Below, in pieces: positions 12,585-22,432 of a stretch of 64,000 nucleotides of DNA. How positions within the stretch are numbered: position 1 is the stretch's first letter; each line of letters starts with the position of its first letter. Position numbers and translations under genes: made by a program. The stretch is from Rhynchosporium graminicola (Eukaryota > Ascomycota > Leotiomycetes > Helotiales > Ploettnerulaceae), in assembly GCA_900074885.1 (NCBI GenBank), contig FJUW01000020.1, positions 674,844 to 738,843 on the forward strand, written 5' to 3'. The notes beneath the pieces are model-generated. The model was not told where the DNA came from. It saw only the letters and a program-made list of their open reading frames with translations, and ran no database searches.

Positions 12585-15553
12585 CCAGCAGCGACTCGAG
12601 GGTAATATGACAAGGAAAACAGGACAGAGAGTATTTAGAAGGAGTTAAGATACCACGCCGGGTCACAGATTAGACGCACATGTTAACGGCATGTCATGAA
12701 GATAATGGCCACACATTGAATGAGGCCACAATAGAAATTTCGTGCATTTTGAGAGTCGTATCTCAAGCATGTAGTGACACCTTTCTATATCTACGCTGTT
12801 AAGTATTCTTCTTCGCAATACTGGCGAACCAGTATCTGCAATGAAAAAAATCTGTCATCAGTGTCTTGATGAGTATGGACCCCCTAAACTAAATATGAGG
12901 AGGTAAGTCCGACTCTCCTGTCTGGGTAAGCTCAGCCAAGAGAGTCGTGTCAGAAGGCAAAGCATTAAACGGCATTTGCACTTCGTTACTAGTGTCCTTG
13001 AGAAGAGAAGAAGAGAAGGTTGGATGCAGGGGAGAGAGGGCTTTTACATGTGGCAGTGGCTAGTTTCTGAGTCACCCTGGCACTAGAGGGACTCCGTTTT
13101 AATGGTGTTACGTTATGGCATGGTATAGTGGAACTAATAGGGCTTTATAGTCAAGTGATGTGATGTGATTGTAAGAAGGGAGGAGTGATCGTGGCTGAAC
13201 TAAGAATTCCTTCATAACCGAAGTGAACTGAGCCGAGAGGGTCTTCAGTGTGCCATTCCCATATAAAGTTTTGGGATGCACGCCTTTCACAATACTCTTC
13301 ACGGCGACGTTTGCGTGAGAACACTTTTCAATGTACCGTAACACTTCTGGCATTTCTACTCTTGACGATATATTGGCAACTATTTGTGTTGGTATCACTC
13401 TGTCGTAGTACGTACAATCAAGTAGTCTACGTGAGCCAAATTACAGTCATAGTTATGGTAGTATTATCAGTTATATCGTGGCTTCAAAATCTAGGTAGTC
13501 GAGACTCCGAAAGGGAGATATATCTGGCCGGCTAAACCCCGGCATAGACACTCGACTAACTCGTGACTATGGACCAACAATTTGCAATTGTTCCCTCGGT
13601 TCATCTGGTTCACGAGGCCATCCAACGGTCGATTCGATGCGTTTTGCAGGGTGCGAGGACTACAACTATTTGTGTTTGTTTCAACACTACTTGATTCTAG
13701 TATCAATAGGTTAGAATTCGGTGTCAGTTGTAGGCTGTAACACCAAATCAGCATACCAAACTCGCTTTCTGAAATGTAATAAATTTGGGCCCAGAAATAG
13801 AGGGAAGATTAACACAGTATACTCGCAGAGAGTACTAGTCTGAGTGGCAGAGCTGATGCTCGTAGACTCGGCATTTGAAATGATGCAAGAACGTGCAGGA
13901 TCCAGTCAACCGTAGAAAGACCGTGCATGGCTTGAGACATTCCGGGACAATGAAATTCCTCTTCTCGACCGCGACTACTAGTTTAGATATTGGTGAGGTG
14001 GTAGTTTTTTTGGTATATGTTGTAAGTCCGGTCGTGTGACAGTTGTCGGAACGGCACAGCGGTTTTCATTGACGAGATGGCCGACAACAAGAACGTGAAC
14101 TGAGAGCGTCGCAGCCTTCGCGATGGTAGGATCCTGGGTGATGAAAGATTGCACCAAAGTCGAAATGGGTGACACCGATGGAAGAGAAATGAAGGAGAAA
14201 TATATTCATGATGACGTGGAGATGCTTGTAATATCAATAACAAGAAAAGGATCGCTTCTGGATATAGTCATATATAAAGGTTAGGCTGCCCGAGCTATTT
14301 TCTGCTTATGCTTAGACAGAGGATCGAATCGATGGATTTTGCGAACATCACGTGGGGCCGTAACATGGCAGTATCATGGTTGTTTTGATAGGTCTCGGTA
14401 GTTGCCTGGCGAAGCGAACGGGAAATTGACTGTTTCGCAAGTTTCCATTTGAAATATTGGCTAGCTTGAATCATATGATTTTAAGCTACCAAAGAAAGAT
14501 CGAAAGGTACTAGACTGCTGCATTGAGCGAAACAACTTACATATGTGTTGTTTGAAAACCCAATCGATGCTGACCTAGTTTGAACTGTCAGACAACCTTG
14601 ACTTCAAATATTGACACTCATAAAGGGCTGAAAAATCCCTAGATATTTGAAGTAAGAACACACATAAAGTGCTTTATTCACTTGCCGGAATCCACCTAGA
14701 CTCTTTCCCTAGAGTTGCCTGAAGAGCCTAATTGCGAATATTGACGATTAGATCGTGAATAGCTAAACAAAACGCACGTACCAAATATGCTCGAGTGCGT
14801 GGACCTCAGCATGCTGCCTTCTGGTCTTTCAAGTTGTAATCTATGAAGTCAAGACGTAGGAAATGTGCATTAGAGTGGTTTGGATTGGCATTCCGTGAGC
14901 CACTTCCGGTGCGGATGATCTAAGAAGTGATCAAGATCTGAAAATTGACACGCTCCGTTCTGAGAAGACTTGCTGAAGAGAAGTAGTCCTAGGGATCCAG
15001 ATCTTCGTCAGGCTCTCTAGCATCAAGTTTCTTCCATAAGTACTATTTTGCACTACTATGCCCAATTGCGAGTGATAGCGTCCATGAGAGGTAATCAAGG
15101 AATGCTTAAATAGCATCCTATATATCTCCTGCGAAGTGTGTGTGTGGTTTAAGCTTTCCATGTGCTCCGGGAATTCGTGGTGCATCCCAGATATTAGTTT
15201 GGCCGTATCCATGGACAAGAGAATTAAGTTCACAGGTCTCCTTGCAGTTTGCGAGCCTCGTGCGTCGCACTGTGCTACCGAGCTGCAATGGCCCGTTATT
15301 ATGGTTACCTTATGATTGCCAATTCCGATAGATTTGATAGGCTTTGTATCGTAGGCACCCTGCGGTACTACCAGCACTAACTATTAGAAATAGAGGGTCA
15401 GGGTGGCAAAGCCAGGTTCGCCTCTCAAGACTTCAACTCTTTACCCGGGTCGATTTCGAATCTGTACGGAACTTCTTCGCGAATACATCGACGACCCCTT
15501 CCTCAACTGCGCGCTGCTTTCACAAGCATTGGGGCGTCGTTCCTCGCACAATC
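12585..15553. other. Gene-poor stretch, nothing recognised
   Basis: Nearly 3 kb without an open frame that shows a domain, signal peptide or plausible exon chain. ORFs are below 150 codons and unrelated to each other. The composition is moderately AT-rich. It precedes the P450 pseudogene and may include its dead promoter or older decayed sequence; no terminal repeats or transposase motif were seen. Confidence 0.5.
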
Positions 15554-17524
15554 ATGTCTCTTTCTGCAACTTCCAATGTCTTGCTTCAAGGCTATACACC
15601 TTCAATCCTTCTGGGAATTGCAGCAGCCGTACTGGTCTGTTGGCAAAGACTGTCCGTTCAAGTGTGACCCGCAAGAGCCGTCGCTCCTGAAACCGACCGT
15701 CCTTTATATTGGTCACATCATTGGTGTGTATCCTTTTGCCGCACTGAGAAATTAAAGTCTTAGAATCCCAGATTGACGCTGTTGTACCGGGTTTGAGGCA
15801 TTGAATGAAGTGGATACCGAGACGTTCGCTAGGATTACTCAGATATATTGGGAAGTATTTTGAAGAGCGGAAGTTAGTATCGATATGATCGGGCCTCGTA
15901 CAGATCTCTGAATTCCTACCGCGCCAAACGCCTTTCCAGATCGCTACTTTCCCTTTGATCAATGGCAAAATTTATGTCATTAACTCGCCCGCTCTAGTCC
16001 AAATTGCCTATCGGAATAAGAATCTGTCTTTCGATCCGTTCATCATCGTATTTTCGAAGAACATGCTCTCATTGTCCGAGGTTCGTACCTCTTCAAACTC
16101 TATTAATTGCCTACTCCCTTTTCTAGGACTGGGAGAGCCTAAGAATACTACTTACAGCTATCTAGAGGGTCATGATAGCATTGGAAAACGTAGACTTCAT
16201 TCCAGGATTGGTCAGGGAGATTCACGTTCGATGGCAGGAGAACATGTGCACAAAATGAACACCTTTGCACTCAAAGATGTCGCTCTGACTTTCAACGAAA
16301 TGAAAGATGCCTTTGAACCAGATAGTCTGTACCTGTGGATTCGGGACGTATTGACTATGGCTACGTGCAATTCTCTTCTGGGGTCCCATAATCCGATGAA
16401 GAGCGACAAGAGTTTAGTGGAAGCTCTGTGGTAAGTTTAACTAAAAGCGGTTCTGGTATTGCTTTTGATGAAATACTAGGGACTTTGACGCTGGTGTCTT
16501 TCTCTTAGTTCTGAATATCATGCCGTCGATCGTCGCACCTAAGACTTATAAAGCACGAGAGACCCTTCAGGCTGCTCTACGGAGATACTATGGTACGAAT
16601 CATGATCTTGAACCAGATGTCGCAGAGTTGATCAAGGTCAGTCAATCACTTCTGCACCATGTCTTTGCATCGGAAAACCTTCTCCTCTGTCAACTTTCTT
16701 GGACTTCAAACATTACAAAAGATTTATGGCTACTAATGGATCAATCATAGGTTCGTGCAGCCTATTATAAAAAGTACGATCTGGGCACAGACGATACTGG
16801 GAACTTCGAACTTGCGTTACTGAACGTCTCAACTGCTAACGCTATCCCAACTGTCCTTTGGCTTGTCGCTTTCATCGTGTCTGAACCAGCGCCCATTGCT
16901 AGCATCAGAGAAGAATTACAAGCAGTAATCATAATCTCAGAACCCAAGAACGGAAAGCGTCAAGCAGAAGTGGACATCACGAAGCTTGATGATGACTGAC
17001 CTCTCCTAGTCTCGTCTTATCGCGAAGTTATCCGTCTTATCAATTCGCAGCTTGGAACACGACGTGTAATGGCAGACACCATAATCTCAGATGAAAAATC
17101 CACATATCTCCTTCGTAAAGGTTGGGATATCCAAATACCAGCTGGCGTGCCTCATCGGTCGACTGAAGTTTGGGGTCCCAACGCTGCTTCCTTCGACGCG
17201 AGACGTTTCATGAAGCTGGATACGAAGGGCGCTATGAGCGAGAAGGCGAAGGAAGAGAAGCAGGCTTACATTCCCTTAGGTGGTGGGAAAAATCTTTGTC
17301 CGGGCCGAAACTTTGCCTTTGCGGAGATGTTAGGCTTTATCGCCACGCTGATAGAGGGATTTGATGTGAAGGCAAAGGATGGCGGTTTGATTACAGTACC
17401 GTACGTTCCAAGGACTCCGCATGCAGTGACAGTATCGAAGCCTGTTGGGAAGGGTCTTGAGATGGGTGCCAAGATTACACGAAGAGCTGGCTGGGAAGAT
17501 GTCGTTTGGCAATATATCACTTGA
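15554..17524 (+). pseudogene. Cytochrome P450 pseudogene (CYP7/CYP8-like fungal group)
   Basis: Remnant of a microsomal haem monooxygenase. Seen in order: an N-terminal membrane anchor from ATG 15554 (PSILLGIAAAVLVCW); the motif LLKPTVLYIGHIIG in another frame; NGKIYVINSPALVQ; a helix-I-like NVSTANAIPTVLWLV; the ExxR helix SYREVIRL; and the haem loop IPLGGGKNLCPGRNFAFAE with its cysteine. Probable old introns: 15724-15832, 16431-16479 (clean) and 16637-16750 (clean). Lesions: a frameshift near 15660-15667 that ends the anchor frame at TGA; TGA at 15886-15888 in the frame leading to NGKIY; and TGA at 16997-16999, where the next residues continue the ExxR region. The rest of the C-terminal half is open to TGA 17522-17524. 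Two independent stops plus a frameshift make a sequencing error unlikely. The substrate is unknown. Confidence 0.82.
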
Positions 17525-18465
17525 TTTGTTCTTGGTAAGCGACATTCTCGATTTTGCTTACGGCTACGTCGCGTCAGGTCATGAACATATATTCTCACGC
17601 TATATATATACTGAAGCATGTAACATAAGTGCGTGCAACAACGGCACTGATTGAGTATGTCCTTCCAGTAAATTGCGGTATTTGAGCATATCACGATACC
17701 AAGACCATTTGAAGCCGCAAATGAGTCGCAAAAGCTATTACGGAATCTAGTAACTAACACCAACTATAGAGATGTCTCATATACACAGCTCGGCTGATGC
17801 CAGTCCATCTTCCACACTAGAAGCTCTGAAGGTATTCAAGTGTAGCTTGGCACGACCAGCAATTAAAAGTGGGGTTCGGCAAAAATGAAAAGTAAACAAA
17901 GGTCCAACATAAGCGCGCTCACCATATGGCGTCTGTTCTGGGTTTCCAGAATGATTGAATAGATCTTTCTAGAATAATGAATTCATGTAGGTGCAGAATT
18001 TCACCTTTGAGACCGCAAGCTCTTGCATCAATACAGTACGAAGCGTTCACTCGATGATAGCTCCTTTTGCCAGGGTTCTGAAGATATATAATAATCCGTC
18101 TCGTATTATACTCACTAACAGCTACGTAGCTTGCGCGGCGGTAATACTGAAGGTGAAAGGCGCGCGTGAAGTAGATTTGTCGCATCTGCCTTGTTGCAGA
18201 ATTAATAGCATAGCAAAGCTTCGCTTCGAGTCGTCTCCTTCCCTACAAATACTCTCTCCTCCACCACCTGACACCATCTTTCGACTTCAACATTTCCGCA
18301 TCACAATCCAAACAACAAGAACCTCCACCACCAACAACACTTCAAGCTCATACTTTCTTCTACGGAAGCTGCAACCTGTTCGACCTCCTCGCATCACAAT
18401 CTCCAAAACTCCACCACAACCTCACCTTACAACAAACATCTACTACCTCAATCTCCACCTCCATC
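17525..18465. promoter_or_regulatory. Intergenic; C/A-rich leader of the repeat-peptide gene at its end
   Basis: No coding exon recognised. The last ~230 bp (about 18236-18465) switch to a C-rich, A-rich, G-poor leader with CAACAA and CTCCACC runs, typical of the 5' untranslated region of strongly expressed fungal genes, directly before the ATG at 18466. Confidence 0.45.
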
Positions 18466-19155
18466 ATGTTTTCCGTCAAGGCAAACCTCATCAACCTCCT
18501 CCCCACCGTCCTCACACTCATCGTCTCGGTCACCAGCGCTCCTACCGGTACCCCGTATTGCACCTCGCCACAAACCGGCAAGACCAAGGATTGTGACTTC
18601 TTATCCGTTGGCAAGACTCCCGTCCCTTGGGCTCGTTCCGTTGAGAATGTCCCCGTTCCCTGGGCCCGCTCCATCATTGAGGCTCGCGCCGAGGCTGTTG
18701 AGTTGAACACCGGCAAGACTCCTGTCCCTTGGGCTCGTTCCGTTGAGAATGTTCCTGGTCCCTGGGCTCGATCCGTCATCAAAGCTCGCGCCGAGGCTGT
18801 CGACTTGAGCACCGACAAGGTTCTTGTCCCTTGGGCCCGCTCCATCAAGAATGCTATCGGCGCTGCCTTGAACAAGGTTCCCGTTCCATGGGCTCGAGAT
18901 GTTGAGAATACCGCCGTTCCTTGGGCCCGCTCTGATACTGTCCCCTGGGCTCGCTCTATCGACACTACCGTCGAGGCTTCAAAGAACATCCTCGTCCCAT
19001 GGGCTCGCTCTGATACCGTCCCTCGGGCCCGCCGCCGCTCTGTCGAAAATATCGCAGTCCCCTGGGCTCGCTCCATCGACGCTGCTGCTTCCGTCTCGGC
19101 ATCTAAGAACATCCCCGTTCCATGGGCCCGATCCGACACCGTTCCATGGGCTTAA
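18466..19155 (+). CDS. Secreted repeat-peptide precursor with thirteen PWAR-type units
   Basis: No family recognised. Single exon, 229 aa. Residues 1-25 form a signal peptide (hydrophobic LLPTVLTLIVSV, then SVTSA|PTGTP). After a short Cys-containing spacer (Cys32, Cys43) come thirteen units with core [PALGT]-[VG]-P-W-A-R-[SD], with Pro at residues 54, 65, 88, 99, 122, 141, 152, 160, 178, 186, 199, 219 and 227. Unit 10 is degenerate (VPRARRRS) and unit 13 ends TVPWA-stop, lacking the Arg. Linkers alternate between short SVEN or SDT and longer ARAEAV(E/D)L and ASKN types. The W-A-R core is kept while linkers vary, as expected for a multi-copy peptide precursor (compare Kex2-processed repeat proteins, alpha-pheromone-like or RiPP precursors). 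However, classical KR sites are missing; only single Arg, one RRR and Lys-x occur. A 259-codon antisense ORF over the gene is a by-product of the repeats. Confidence 0.8.
   Translation: MFSVKANLINLLPTVLTLIVSVTSAPTGTPYCTSPQTGKTKDCDFLSVGKTPVPWARSVENVPVPWARSIIEARAEAVELNTGKTPVPWARSVENVPGPWARSVIKARAEAVDLSTDKVLVPWARSIKNAIGAALNKVPVPWARDVENTAVPWARSDTVPWARSIDTTVEASKNILVPWARSDTVPRARRRSVENIAVPWARSIDAAASVSASKNIPVPWARSDTVPWA
18611..18813 (+). repeat. Tandem ~102-bp duplication within the repeat-peptide gene
   Basis: Two adjacent copies of about 102 bp, each starting near GGCAAGACTCC and encoding KTPVPWARSVENV-PxPWARS plus an xARAEAVxL linker. They are near-identical in the first half and diverged in the linker. 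This suggests the array grew by recent in-frame segment duplication. Confidence 0.75.
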
Positions 19156-20059
19156 TTTCCTTCCTACCGCAATTCACACGTCAGTCTTAGGATCTATCCT
19201 GTCAGATACTGAATAAATGACTGAATGAACGATACGCACGCGTGGTGGATATCTCAAAACTGGCGTTCGTAGACGGCTTGGCATGGCATGGACATGAAAT
19301 GATTTGATCTGTTCTCCTTTAGAGAGAGTCAGATAAGGTTCGCGGAGCTCTGCAAAGCAATGGGTTTTACCAAACATGAGTAAGGCATAGTCTTTTAAAC
19401 CTCTTTTCTTTTTCTTTCTCCGTACTTTTGTGTGTGTGTTGTGATGTGATGTCTAAATCTGTAATGGTGATATGATTGTTTGAGTGTTCAACGACGGACG
19501 ATATTGGAAGAGGGAAATGCTCAATGCATACAGAGGTAGAGGACCGAGTAGATGCCATGATCTAGGACTGGCAAGTGTTTTCACACAAGAGGGATTTTTG
19601 GATGGTGATCTTATGTAACGCTGACAGGGCGTCAATAGTATCGTTTGAGTTGAGTGACGTAGGAGGATAATATCATGTCTGCAGTACGTATCTTGTTCAC
19701 ACGACAGGCAGTGTGACCCATGAACAGCTGTGACAGAAAGCTACCTCTGTTCCCCAAAGCACGCAAGGGAGGATGTCGAAATGTCGACGCGAACATGACA
19801 TACCAACAAGTCACTTGCAATTAAAGAATTAACAGAATACACATGACCGGAGTACCTATTGAACTATTGAAAAATGTATTTGTACAATGGAGACGCGCTC
19901 GTCTCCGTCGTGTTCCAATAATCCCACACTTTCGTGCTCATTCATCCTGTCGCCAGGAGCTTCCCCAACCAGCACTGACTGTTTTATCGCTCCACCAGAT
20001 AAAATGAAAAGGCTAACTATTGCTCATGCAAATTGGAAAAAGAAAGAAAAACCCGAGCA
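19156..20059. other. Intergenic, 3' regions of convergent genes
   Basis: About 0.9 kb between the repeat-peptide gene (+) and the kinase-fold gene (-). TG and GATGTG runs near 19430-19450; no supported gene. Confidence 0.5.
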
Positions 20060-22432
20060 TTAAACTTGCACTGGTGCCAAGCTGTCAATAACATGTCTGT
20101 CGTTATGCGTTTCTGTAGTCGTAGTCATCGTCAAATCGTCATCTAAATTCGCCGAAGGGATCTCTTGGGGGAACTTTGCGTAAGCAGTCCCGATGCCAAT
20201 TAGGTCTGGGTATGCTGTCGGTGGTGTTGGGATTGCCGCTACTGTGCTTCGCGACTCTGTAATTTCTGTTATGGGCTGCTTTTCCATATCATATGTGTAA
20301 TTCAGGGTTGTGTCCGCATCTTTGGAAGTTAAGAGCGAGGGTTCGATGGTGTCATTTGTGGGTGTTTTGTGGGTGTCTGTGTTTAGATAATCGGACCCTA
20401 CAGTGGAATGTAGTAATGATAGATCTCCAAGGTGTACGTCTCCATTTCGGAGTGATGTAGAATGTAGATTGGGAGTCGGAAAGTCTGCCACTCCATTCGG
20501 AGTTGAAGTATTGTCATTGCTGTCATAGTCTGAAGTGGGCCTGGAATCTGGAAGAGGGATGGTCGATGGAATTCTATCCCAACGGAATTGTGCTGGTGGA
20601 GATCTTCCTCGACTTGGGAACTCAGGCTCCTCTGATGTATCCGTTATGGCATAACCATACACATCAATGGGCTTGCCAAATTCGCCTGCGTGAGCATAAC
20701 TCGGATGTAAAGTCAGCGGATCTGTGAAATGGTGGCCATTTGTAAGGGCTCTTTGGCCATTATAGCAAGCATCTACCACGATTGGAATGGATCGCCCATT
20801 GTCGTGATGGCTTTCCCCGACATCTGGGAAAAAGGTGAGCAATGTCGACGCCTGTGACCGTGTTCTCGGATCACCGCTCAGGCAGCGGCAACACAATTTC
20901 CGGTAATACTCCGGAATATCATGAGAAAAAGTCGAAAGGTCGAAAGGACGATGCTTCTCCGGCTCATCTTGCTGGGTTGCCAAAGCAAACAGCACCATAC
21001 CCAGCTGATACAGATCCGATTTGACTCCGATATACATAGAGATTCGCTGACTACTTTCAATGAGTGCCGCCACTTCGGGTGGTTCCCAACCAACGGGGCA
21101 TCCTCTCCGATTGATATCGATGATCTTTGCATTGTCATTCCCATCAATGACTATATTCGAGAGTGTAAAGTCACCCTGGACGAAGCCAGCCTCGTGAATT
21201 TCAGAAAGACCTTGCACAATCTGCTTGGCCCATCGCTCACGACGTCTCCACGGTATTCTTCCTTCTCCATCATAAATCACGTCGATCAAAGCTCCTTGCT
21301 CTGCGAAGTCGATGAGTAGGCCCTTCACCTTCTCGCCTTGGTTATCAAGGACGACTCCGCCGAACCGAATCACGCTCTTGGAACCATACAGCTGGTGAAG
21401 AGCATTGATTTCGTAAAGGAACTCATCCACGGTATCAGGTCCTGGGATTTCTTTTTTTATGAACACCTGACCATCGAGCCTCACCTTGTAGACAAACCCT
21501 GATAGATGAGAGTCGAATACAAGCGCATCTTCACGCACTCTCCTGCAATTGAGATGACTGATGGCTTTGATAGGGGGATACGAGATGATCTCCGAAAGAT
21601 CCTCAACCACATGCACGTGCAATCTCTCTTTCTCCGTCTGGAGTTTGAGATTTGTGACTGTGTCGTAGAACTGGATGTCTGGCAAGGAATCGCGAATGGC
21701 CTCGTAGATACGGGCACTTTTGTCCCTCTGAAAACGCGTCCGCTGCAATTCTTCTTCCAAAGACCCTTCAGGCGCATCTCTGTAGTCCAGAGAAATTGTG
21801 ACTCGCCTCCAATGAGTTGGCGTCTCTGCATAAGTGACAAAGAACTTCTCCCTTTTGGACTTATCCCTGAAATGCATACTCAGGTTCAGAATCCACCGCT
21901 TCTCCAGCTCTTCCAGTATCATTTCGTCAAATGCCTCTGTCGATATCGATAGTGCATCCACGCAGGATGGATCTTTGGAGACCTCCACATATTCTTCCTT
22001 CACATCCAACTCGTTCACCTGCGGTATGTTTGAGGTCTCTATTACAGCATCGGTCTTGATTTCGTTGTCTGGCAGCTCCGGGGCACTCTGTCTCGGGAGC
22101 GACGCAACTGTTGCGGAGGAATTTCGGGCTAGAAGGTTTCGCCGTCGATCTACTGATACTGTTCGTCGTTCGTCTGCGTTCGGTTTTGAGGGTTCAAGTC
22201 TGTCTCGCAGCTCTGATTGCTGTCTTTTGAAGGTCCCGGGTCGAGGCAAGCCCGGCACAACCTTTCGAGATAGCCTCCGCGCAATACCAGGTTTTTGGAC
22301 ATCTTCTGGGGGAGGGGTCGATGGCGGTGCCGTCGCACTTGTGTCCTCCTTGCCGAAGAGCTTCCTCCATGACCAAGAGGTTCGATGATCTGTAGATGGG
22401 GTTCTCGTATGCGGCTTCTCCGTTTGTGTCAT
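20060..22432 (-). CDS. Protein kinase-like protein with atypical catalytic loop
   Basis: Single exon, 790 aa. Residues 1-150 are basic and disordered (SWSWRKLFGKED, RRLSRKVVPG). Residues about 300-535 show a kinase fold: the VAIK-type lysine in VFIKKEI (about 326-327), Glu in FLYEINALHQL, a catalytic loop GFVQGDFTLSNIVI with Asp421 and Asn426, and Asp439 in IIDINRRG where DFG is expected. They are followed by GWEPPEV (APE-like) and KSDLYQLGMVLF (helix F). The His-Arg of HRD is replaced by Val-Gln-Gly and DFG by DIN, so activity is uncertain although the catalytic Asp, Asn and metal Asp are present. The last 250 residues are Ser/Thr/Pro-rich. It resembles fungal HET- or NLR-associated kinase-like proteins of unknown role. 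Start ATG 22432 opens the frame. Confidence 0.8.
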   Translation of the reverse strand: MTQTEKPHTRTPSTDHRTSWSWRKLFGKEDTSATAPPSTPPPEDVQKPGIARRLSRKVVPGLPRPGTFKRQQSELRDRLEPSKPNADERRTVSVDRRRNLLARNSSATVASLPRQSAPELPDNEIKTDAVIETSNIPQVNELDVKEEYVEVSKDPSCVDALSISTEAFDEMILEELEKRWILNLSMHFRDKSKREKFFVTYAETPTHWRRVTISLDYRDAPEGSLEEELQRTRFQRDKSARIYEAIRDSLPDIQFYDTVTNLKLQTEKERLHVHVVEDLSEIISYPPIKAISHLNCRRVREDALVFDSHLSGFVYKVRLDGQVFIKKEIPGPDTVDEFLYEINALHQLYGSKSVIRFGGVVLDNQGEKVKGLLIDFAEQGALIDVIYDGEGRIPWRRRERWAKQIVQGLSEIHEAGFVQGDFTLSNIVIDGNDNAKIIDINRRGCPVGWEPPEVAALIESSQRISMYIGVKSDLYQLGMVLFALATQQDEPEKHRPFDLSTFSHDIPEYYRKLCCRCLSGDPRTRSQASTLLTFFPDVGESHHDNGRSIPIVVDACYNGQRALTNGHHFTDPLTLHPSYAHAGEFGKPIDVYGYAITDTSEEPEFPSRGRSPPAQFRWDRIPSTIPLPDSRPTSDYDSNDNTSTPNGVADFPTPNLHSTSLRNGDVHLGDLSLLHSTVGSDYLNTDTHKTPTNDTIEPSLLTSKDADTTLNYTYDMEKQPITEITESRSTVAAIPTPPTAYPDLIGIGTAYAKFPQEIPSANLDDDLTMTTTTETHNDRHVIDSLAPVQV

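Noticed and set aside
13108..13398. 96-codon minus-strand ORF in the gene-poor stretch
   Set aside because: No start context, domain or neighbouring exon supports it.
18360..19139. 259-codon minus-strand ORF opposite the repeat-peptide gene
   Set aside because: It has no signal peptide or domain; its repeats (RAQGT-type) are the reverse complement of the PWAR codons, while the plus strand has a clear signal peptide and leader.
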